Below, piece by piece: positions 55,217 through 61,317 of a stretch of DNA of 64,000 bases. Below the pieces are notes generated by a model that was given only the letters and a program-made list of their open reading frames with translations, was not told the DNA's origin and did not search any database. Each line of letters begins with the position of its first letter. The stretch's first letter is position 1. The translations under genes were made by a program, and so were the position numbers. This DNA comes from Bin87 sp965197635 (GTDB lineage: Bacteria > Chloroflexota > Dehalococcoidia > Lucifugimonadales > UBA3495), in contig CBDANN010000008.1 in assembly GCA_965197635.1 (NCBI GenBank), positions 1,674,001 to 1,738,000 on the forward strand, read 5' to 3'.

Positions 55217-56925
55217 CCCGAATCCACCGATGGGATAGGGCGGTGCGGCATTTGAGAGAGATGAGGGGTCAGGGAACGGGATGGCGAGGACCTGATGCCG
55301 ATGAAATGGACGATGTGGGGCGTGGATGCCGTGCCAAGGGGATGTTGATGACCCGTGGTAGCGGCATTGGCAGTGATTTTCAGCGCAGACCGATGGCGGA
55401 GACCGTCCGGAGCCCAGCCTGGCGCGGTTGGGCCAGGCGTGGTGCGTCATCGTAGACAGGTGAAAGGCCGAGGGCGGCGTCAGGATGGGAGTGGCAGGGC
55501 GCGCAGTCTGGCCAGGGCGCTGCTGAATTGGTTTCGCCAAGGCCAATCCTGTGGCAGATGCAGGGTGATGCGACGGGCTTTGCGGGTGATGCGTCCGGCG
55601 AGAGAGAAGAAGCGTCGTCGGAGGGTCTTGGTGGTGGTCACCGGCTCGCCCAGGCCGATGCGCGTGGTCCAGCGGGCCAGGTTGTGGGCCATGACTTGCA
55701 CCGCCAGCCAGGCGGCGTTGGCGGGAAAACGTCCCGATGGCAGGTGGTTGAGCCCCACGCCGTATTTGAGGTCGCGGATGGCGTTCTCGATCTCGGCGTG
55801 GCGGCGATGGTCAGCTTCCAGATACAGGGTGTCGCCTTCTCTATCGGTGATGAAAGCGTGATAGCTGTAGGTGGCGAACAGGGCCAGTTGCGAGCCGGGC
55901 GTGGGTTTCACCCGTCGGACGATGAGCCGCACCGGTACCGCGTCGGGCTCACTGGCAAAGGGAGTGTAGCTGGTTTCGGCCACATCGGCGCCGCCATCCA
56001 TCCAATAGGATATGGGCGTCCAGCCATCTTCAGGTATGGCCTCGATGATGTTCCGCAGGCTCGGGTGCTGGCGTACGGTGATGGAGTAGCGTACCTTCTG
56101 GTCGCGACAGGCGGCCACCATGTCGTGGGTGTAGAAGCCGCTGTCCGCCCGCACGGTGAGTGGTCCGGTGGCTCCGGCGTAGCGCACTCGGCTCACCGTC
56201 TCGCGCAGGAAGTTGGCGGCGCCGCGGGCGGTGTTGGCCCGACCCTTTCGCAATCGACACATCAGCACCTCGCCGGTACCCTCGGCCACGGCCAGGAGCG
56301 GGTGATAGCCCCGCTGGCCGGTGTAGCCGTGATGGCGCGCGCCCTCCTTGCCCAGACCATAGGTCTCACAGACGGTAGAGTCCAGATCAATGGTCAGCGG
56401 ATCATCGCCCGGTCCGGCCCCAGCCGCCCAGGCTCGGGCCAGCGCCTCCCGGCTCACCCGATCCAGCTGCCGCGCGTGGCCCCACCGGAAACTCCGCAGA
56501 AACGTGCCCAGCGTGGATGGCGCCTTCACCGTACAGCCCAGCACCTGCTCGGTCTCGCCAGCGCGCAGCGCGTCGGCGTCGTCAATGCAGTCCCCGCCGG
56601 CCAACGCCGATGCCACCAGCGTCAGCACCTTGTCTCCCGCGTTGGCACGACCTGGCGCATTTCCCAGGTCAACGTGGCGGTCCACCAGCTCTCCCAGCCC
56701 CAGATGATGGGCCAGGGTGATGGGCAAAAGCAGCCCCGCATTGGCCACCAGTCGGTGATCGTCGAAGGCAACGTGGATGCGGTCGGGGCGCTCAGGTGGT
56801 AGCATCCGTTGGGTGCTCCTCGTTTCAGGGTGGTTTTCGTTCTCAAAAACCATTATCCCCGAAGCCGGGAGCACTTTCTCATCCCTTCAGCACGCCGACA
56901 CACTCATCTCCTCGGTGGATTGGGG
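55217..56925 (-). mobile_element. IS1380-family insertion sequence, copy C (intact)
   Basis: The element is 1,709 bp with ends CCCGAATCCACCGA (55217) and TCGGTGGATTGGGG (ending 56925), and a perfect 5-bp target duplication TTTAA (55212-55216 and 56926-56930). It looks identical to copy B, 50 kb away and in the same orientation. It sits exactly between DUF262 and its HEPN partner. Confidence 0.95.
55480..56805 (-). CDS. IS1380-family transposase (copy C)
   Basis: The 441-residue protein is the same as the copy B product wherever the two can be compared, with all DDE residues in place (TIDLDSTVCETYG, VRADSGFYTHDM, HAEIENAIRDLKYG). The start is at ATG 56805 after AGGAG. Identity with copy B shows that one of them inserted recently. 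Confidence 0.93.
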   Translation of the reverse strand: MLPPERPDRIHVAFDDHRLVANAGLLLPITLAHHLGLGELVDRHVDLGNAPGRANAGDKVLTLVASALAGGDCIDDADALRAGETEQVLGCTVKAPSTLGTFLRSFRWGHARQLDRVSREALARAWAAGAGPGDDPLTIDLDSTVCETYGLGKEGARHHGYTGQRGYHPLLAVAEGTGEVLMCRLRKGRANTARGAANFLRETVSRVRYAGATGPLTVRADSGFYTHDMVAACRDQKVRYSITVRQHPSLRNIIEAIPEDGWTPISYWMDGGADVAETSYTPFASEPDAVPVRLIVRRVKPTPGSQLALFATYSYHAFITDREGDTLYLEADHRRHAEIENAIRDLKYGVGLNHLPSGRFPANAAWLAVQVMAHNLARWTTRIGLGEPVTTTKTLRRRFFSLAGRITRKARRITLHLPQDWPWRNQFSSALARLRALPLPS

Positions 56926-56934
56926 TTTAAGCAT

Positions 56935-57567
56935 ATGCGAAAAAAGTCGTTGCTTACTCTCTACGCATCGTACATTACTCGGAGCCAGTCATTGTCATCC
57001 CGGTTTGCTGCGACATTGCCGGCAAATCCAGCACAGATGGCGATGTGCGAGCCGGTTCACCGGGACGGTTCGGCATTTCTGGTAGTCAGACTGCAACATT
57101 TGTGGGGGGAATTCTGCCGAGAACTGATTGTCAGGTCGGCAATTGGAGGCTGCGTTACCCAAAGGGGGATTCATCTACCGCCAGCGCCCAACGTAAAATG
57201 CGTTCGCGACATTCCACTTGTCACTAAGCAATTTACCAGACAGCCTTTCTCTGGCCCGGGGTCGCAATGGGAAGATCCTCCGTTTGCGACACGGCAAGCT
57301 GGCTTTCTGCAAGTTGCCAATCTTAATCAGATAAGCCTTGGCTTGGGTTCAGTTACAACCATTTTAGGTCATTTGAAGAGCGTCAGAAATTTCATCGTCC
57401 ATCCGAACGACCGAACAGCGCCGAAATATGCTCGAACTACCCGAGTCCTAAGCTTACGGGGATTGCCTCCGATCCAGTTGTTAAACCAACGCTTGCCAGG
57501 CGGCGCTACCATCTTTCACGCTTGGGCATCGGATTTGGAGACTGCAGCTTGGAATGCTGTGGCTTGA
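56935..57567 (+). CDS. HEPN-domain putative RNase, partner of DUF262
   Basis: The protein is 210 residues from ATG 56935, 4 bp after the DUF262 stop if the IS is removed. The sequence is largely helical, with the HEPN signature R-x4-H at residues 151-156 in LKSVRNFIVHPNDRT, preceded by the long helix SLGLGSVTTILGHL. It resembles the HEPN nucleases that accompany DUF262 proteins (MAE_28990/MAE_18760 type). R-x4-6-H HEPN proteins cut RNA, often in toxin-antitoxin or phage defence. The gene lost its close coupling to DUF262 when the IS entered. The interval 57568-57701 holds only a dispersed repeat. Confidence 0.72.
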   Translation: MRKKSLLTLYASYITRSQSLSSRFAATLPANPAQMAMCEPVHRDGSAFLVVRLQHLWGEFCRELIVRSAIGGCVTQRGIHLPPAPNVKCVRDIPLVTKQFTRQPFSGPGSQWEDPPFATRQAGFLQVANLNQISLGLGSVTTILGHLKSVRNFIVHPNDRTAPKYARTTRVLSLRGLPPIQLLNQRLPGGATIFHAWASDLETAAWNAVA

Positions 57568-57646
57568 CCGCAAACACCTCCAACGGGGGTGACGTTGCTG
57601 GCGTGGTGTGGCAAACTCGTCGCCGGAGGAATCGTCGCTTAGTCAA

Positions 57647-57681
57647 CGGGATTGCCGCGTCGCGCGCTCCTCGCAATGACA
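57647..57681. repeat. Single arm of the CATTGCGAG dispersed repeat
   Basis: CGGGATTGCCGCGTCGCGCG and onward to CTCGCAATGACA is the reverse complement of the left arm of the repeat at 26433, and the neighbouring AACTGGGTACGCATCA is shared too. No second arm is present here. Confidence 0.65.
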
Positions 57682-57701
57682 AACTGGGTACGCATCAGGG
57701 T

Positions 57702-57989
57702 TTACTGCTCCGCCTTGGTATTGCGCTCCCGCGCCAGGGTCATCCGGTAGTCAGTCTCCAGATTGGTCCAGAACTGAGGGTCACCGCCCAACACCTTACC
57801 GAGCGCGGTTGCCGTGTCCGGCGTGATAGCCTTTTTGCCCCGGATGATTTCGTTTATGACCGGTGGCGGACGGTTGAGCCGAGCCGCGAGTTCCCGCTGA
57901 GTCATTCCCCGAACTTCGAGCTCTTCCGCCAATACCTCGCCTGGGGGCATCGGCAGGTCTGAAAACACGCGCGGGGTTTTAGTCGTCAT
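57702..57989 (-). CDS. higA: HigA-type antitoxin
   Basis: The 95-residue product has the HigA layout: a short N-terminal MPPGEVLAEELEVRGMTQRE, a Cro/C1 helix-turn-helix (AARLNRPPPVINEIIRGKKA) and the conserved TPDTATALGKVLGGDPQFWTN. The start overlaps the end of the toxin gene by 11 bp, giving the toxin-first order typical of higBA. It should bind the toxin and repress the operon promoter. Confidence 0.9.
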   Translation of the reverse strand: MTTKTPRVFSDLPMPPGEVLAEELEVRGMTQRELAARLNRPPPVINEIIRGKKAITPDTATALGKVLGGDPQFWTNLETDYRMTLARERNTKAEQ

Positions 57990-58281
57990 AATGGTTGCTG
58001 AACTCCTCTATGATTACATTCTCCTCGGTGTCTCCTTTCGTAACGATGAGACGCCACCGCCCGGTCAGGTAAATAGACAGTTCTCCTCTCTGTGAACTTC
58101 GCAGCGGATGCAGACGCAACGCCGGGCGTTGGTAAGCATCGTGAAAGTCTTTGGCGGCATGGAGCATCTGGATACGGCGGATATACATACGCCCGACATA
58201 CGCTCCCCAACGCCGGACCCCTCTGGCTGATTCTTCGTAGCCCCGCTGCAGTTCGGTGGTCCGGAAAATGACCTCCATCAT
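57979..58281 (-). CDS. higB: HigB-type RNase toxin
   Basis: The 100-residue protein ends GRWRLIVTKGDTEENVIIEE and FSNHYDD, with the RelE-fold core LHPLRSSQRGELSIYLTGRW as in HigB (plasmid maintenance killer) toxins. Two ATG codons at the start (58281 and 58278) are both possible. HigB proteins cut ribosome-bound mRNA. It lies first in the operon, with higA overlapping its 3' end. Confidence 0.85.
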   Translation of the reverse strand: MMEVIFRTTELQRGYEESARGVRRWGAYVGRMYIRRIQMLHAAKDFHDAYQRPALRLHPLRSSQRGELSIYLTGRWRLIVTKGDTEENVIIEEFSNHYDD

Positions 58282-58369
58282 TCACCTAATAAGGTGAATT
58301 GTATCTATCCGAGCAATTCCTTGGCAAGTTACAGATACCGTAACGTCGGCGTCTGTAAAGCGCGGGGCA

Positions 58370-58399
58370 TTGACCCACCCAACCGTCCCTGCCTACAAT
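58370..58399 (+). promoter_or_regulatory. Promoter of the rhodanese-thermonuclease operon
   Basis: TTGACC (58370-58375), an 18-nt spacer and TACAAT (58394-58399) lie 42 bp before the ATG at 58442. An AGGAG site follows at about 58430. Confidence 0.65.
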
Positions 58400-58441
58400 C
58401 CCGCCAACCTGCAACCCATCCAATCCTCAGGAGCCTTCCCC

Positions 58442-59299
58442 ATGACCACCTCCGCCGATGGCTATGCCCATCCCGAATACCTTACCGACCCGGCGTGGGT
58501 TGCCGGGCATCTGGACGACCCGAACGTGGTCGTGCTGGACTGCGCCAACACCGCTGACGCCTGGCAGCGCGGGCATATTCCCGGCGCGGCCCACGTTGCC
58601 GACAACTGGGCGAAGAATCCCGATACCGCGATTGGACCGGGGACTCGCGGGCAGCACGTCATGACGCCCGAGCAGTTCAAGGCCGTGGCCGAGGGGTATG
58701 GCATCGGCGACGACACCACCGTGGTCACCTACGACCACGCGCAGGGACTCACCGCCGCCCGCATCTGGTGGGCGTTCAACTACTACGGTCATAGCAACGT
58801 GATGGTGCTCAACGGCGGCTGGCGGGCCTGGGTCAACGCCGGCCAGCCCATCGACTTCGGACGGCCCAAGTCTCCGGGATCGGCCACGTTCACCCCACGA
58901 GCCGACGAGTCGTTCATGGTCACCGGCGACGAGCTGAAAGAAGCCTGTACTCTCGAAAACGTAGTCGTGTGGGACGTGCGCAGCGACGCCGAATGGGACG
59001 GCACCGCCGAGAACTACAGCAACCAGCGGGTGGGACACGTGCCCGGCGCGGTGCATCTGGAGTGGTTCCACCTCATGGACCGCAACACCCACGAGTTCAA
59101 GCCGGCCGCCGAGATCCGCCGTATCCTCACCGAGCACGGGATCACGCCCGACAAGACGGCGTACTCCTATTGACAGGCCGGCATCCGTGCGGCGCACGGA
59201 AACTTCGTACTCCGCCTCGTCGGATTTGACAACGCCAGGAACTACGACGCCTCCATGGGAGAGTGGGCCAACCGGGACGACACGCCGCTGACGGTGTAA
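58442..59299 (+). CDS. Two-domain thiosulfate/3-mercaptopyruvate sulfurtransferase with UGA at the catalytic cysteine (putative selenoprotein)
   Basis: The reading frame from ATG 58442 (AGGAG about 9 nt upstream) contains a non-catalytic rhodanese domain (VVVLDCANTADAWQRGHIPG) and a catalytic one (ENVVVWDVRSDAEWDG). At codon 244 (59171-59173) lies TGA, exactly where relatives have the active-site Cys of C-x-x-G-x-R. The frame then continues QAGIRAAHGNFVLRLVGFDN, ARNYDASMGEWANRDDTPL and stops at TAA 59299. Every residue after the TGA is family-typical. Read through, the protein is 285 residues, the normal length. A hairpin that fits bacterial SECIS rules starts 11 nt after the TGA. Selenocysteine is the best explanation; a C-to-A mutation or sequencing error of TGC remains possible. 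Confidence 0.72.
59174..59200 (+). promoter_or_regulatory. Candidate bacterial SECIS hairpin
   Basis: TCCGTGC (59184-59190) pairs perfectly with GCACGGA (59194-59200) around a GGC loop. The 17-nt stem-loop starts 11 nt after the TGA and the loop begins 17-18 nt after it. Bacterial SECIS elements are described as having a small apical loop, with a G in its first two positions, about 16-37 nt after the UGA. The E. coli-type bulged U is absent, but it is not required in all bacteria. Confidence 0.6.
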
Positions 59300-59306
59300 T
59301 CCGCCG

Positions 59307-59852
59307 ATGGCCCGCAAGGTCAGAATACGGAGGGTAATCGACGGCGACTCGCTGGAGGTCAAGTACGCCGGTCTGTTCAGTTTCCTGCGGCGGCCGTTTC
59401 CGCTGCGGCTCTACGGCATAGACGCGCCGGAGTTGGCTCAACCCTACGGCCAAGAGTCCCGGGAGCAGTTGGCTACGCTGGTGCGCGGCGGCGGCATTCG
59501 GCTGGAGGAGATCACCAAAGACCGCTACGGGCGCACCGTTGGAGTGCTCTATCCCACCTCGCGGCGCCGGGAATGCGTCAACGTGGCGATGGTGCGCTCG
59601 GGCATGGCCTGGTGGTACCGGCGCTACGGCGGCCGGGAGTTGGGGTTCACGGAAGCGGAGGCCGAGGCTCAATCGCGACGGCGCGGCGTGTGGAAAAACG
59701 GCAGCCGGGCCAAGCGCCCCTGGGATTACCGGGCCGACGTGCGACGGGCGAGAGGGCGACGGCGGCGAATGCGGCGGCTATCGGTGTGGAGCGCGGCTGC
59801 CATCGCGCTGGCTATCCTGGTGGCTATGCTGATGGATGTGCTGCCGTGGTAG
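59307..59852 (+). CDS. Membrane-anchored thermonuclease (SNase-like)
   Basis: The 181-residue protein starts 8 bp after the TAA of the rhodanese, which supports reading that gene through its TGA. SNase fold: VIDGDSLEVKY (Ca2+/catalytic Asp), RLYGIDAPELAQPYG (catalytic Arg), ITKDRYGRTVGVLY (catalytic Arg) and MVRSGMAWWYRRY. It ends with a very basic stretch (RRARGRRRRMRRL) and one membrane helix (AAAIALAILVAMLMDVL), so it is C-terminally anchored, unlike secreted SNases. A role in nucleic acid degradation at the membrane is inferred. Confidence 0.88.
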   Translation: MARKVRIRRVIDGDSLEVKYAGLFSFLRRPFPLRLYGIDAPELAQPYGQESREQLATLVRGGGIRLEEITKDRYGRTVGVLYPTSRRRECVNVAMVRSGMAWWYRRYGGRELGFTEAEAEAQSRRRGVWKNGSRAKRPWDYRADVRRARGRRRRMRRLSVWSAAAIALAILVAMLMDVLPW

Positions 59853-59861
59853 CGCGGCCCG

Positions 59862-61292
59862 CTACGGTACCAGCGGGTGGCCGATCAACCCCCAGTAGGG
59901 AACGACCGCCAGCAGCAGCACCGCGATGACGATAACGGTCATGGTGATGCCGAAGCGGAAAATCTCCGGGTTGCCGATCCCGGCGCGCTGGAATATGAAC
60001 ACCGCCGAGGTTCCGCCGGCTCCGTAGTAGACCGCCGAGTCGCCAACCACCACCGCGGCCATGCCGCACACCAGCGGGTCCAGACCCAGCGACTCGGCGG
60101 CGGCCATGGTGACGGGGACCACCAGCGCCAGGTATCCAGCGATGTTGGGCAACAGCATCCGTAGCAGGGCGAAGCACACGCACAGGACCAGCAGGACGAG
60201 CAGGGGCGAGGACGCCAACTGGGATACGCCGCCGACCAGCGTTTGCGAGAACCAGGCAGCGGCTCCCGTCATCACCAGCGCGGCGGAGAGGGATAGCGAG
60301 GTGGCGATGACGAAGAAGTTGGACCAGCCCACGTTGCGCTCGAAGTCGCCCCACGACAGGATGCCCACCTTCGGGAGCAGAATGATGCACAGGGCGATCA
60401 GCGCCGGCACTGCCGGATGGAGACCGTGGGCGAAGTCGGTGAACCACAGCAGCGCGGTCAGCATCACGATGGCGGCGGCGCGCCACTCGACTGCGCTCAT
60501 GGGCGCCAGGGACAACGGGGCCGCGCCCTGAGCGTCCTCCAGTCGGAAGCCGGACCGGTAAAACAGGAACAGCGCGGCCCCGCCGACGATAAGGTTGGCG
60601 TAGAAGGGCACGCTCATCAAGACGAACCACTGGGTCCATGAGAAATCGCCCAGCAGACCGGAGGCCACCACCGGGGTTATCCCGCCGGCGAGCAGCGCGG
60701 TGGAGCCGAGGCGGTTGAGGCTGCCCATGGCCATCATCGTGGCCTTGTAGAACGGGTGGCCCTGGGGGATGCTCCAGTGCTCCAGCACCTGCTCGTACAC
60801 GTGGACCATGATGGCTCCACGGGTGCTGGCCGACGGCAGGGCGAACGTGAGGGCGGCGAAGGAAAAGAGCATCTGGGAGTAGAGCAGGCGGGGACTGCCG
60901 GCGGCGCCGCGCATGAGAAAAGTCGCCATGCGCTCGGCCAGACCGGACCGCTGCACGGCCAGGCCCAGCGTGAGGATGCCGATGAGGAAGTACGCGACCG
61001 GGCGGGAGAATCCGTAGAGGGCCGCGCCGATGTCGGGAACGGCGCCCACCAGCACCAGCAGGACGACTCCGCCGACGCCGGCCACGGGGACGGGTATTGC
61101 CTCGGTGGCCCACAGCACCACCGCAAAGACCATCACGGCCAGGGCGCGCTGCCCCTGGGGGGTCAGCCCTTCTGGGGTGGGCATCAGCAGTATGCCCAAG
61201 AATACCGACGCAGCGACCAGCAGCTTGGCCGCCGTCCCGTTGCGGGCGGCGTGGGAAAATGAGGATACTATCCGCGAAGTATCGACGGACAC
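59862..61292 (-). CDS. SLC13/DASS-family anion permease
   Basis: The 476-residue integral membrane protein has about 11-12 hydrophobic segments (for example VMVFAVVLWATEAIPVPVAG and LLVLLVLCVCFALLRMLLPN). Family motifs are ATEAIPVP near residue 62, the LPSASTRGA hairpin (about 150) and, near the C-terminus, LPNIAGYLALVVPV and YYGAGGTSAVFIFQ. DASS proteins import dicarboxylates, citrate or sulfate using Na+. The substrate cannot be decided. The gene converges with the thermonuclease gene across 9 bp and lies 25 bp after relA, on the same strand, so it is possibly co-transcribed with it. Confidence 0.85.
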   Translation of the reverse strand: MSVDTSRIVSSFSHAARNGTAAKLLVAASVFLGILLMPTPEGLTPQGQRALAVMVFAVVLWATEAIPVPVAGVGGVVLLVLVGAVPDIGAALYGFSRPVAYFLIGILTLGLAVQRSGLAERMATFLMRGAAGSPRLLYSQMLFSFAALTFALPSASTRGAIMVHVYEQVLEHWSIPQGHPFYKATMMAMGSLNRLGSTALLAGGITPVVASGLLGDFSWTQWFVLMSVPFYANLIVGGAALFLFYRSGFRLEDAQGAAPLSLAPMSAVEWRAAAIVMLTALLWFTDFAHGLHPAVPALIALCIILLPKVGILSWGDFERNVGWSNFFVIATSLSLSAALVMTGAAAWFSQTLVGGVSQLASSPLLVLLVLCVCFALLRMLLPNIAGYLALVVPVTMAAAESLGLDPLVCGMAAVVVGDSAVYYGAGGTSAVFIFQRAGIGNPEIFRFGITMTVIVIAVLLLAVVPYWGLIGHPLVP

Positions 61293-61317
61293 AGTGAGGG
61301 CGCTGTATCCGAGCGGA

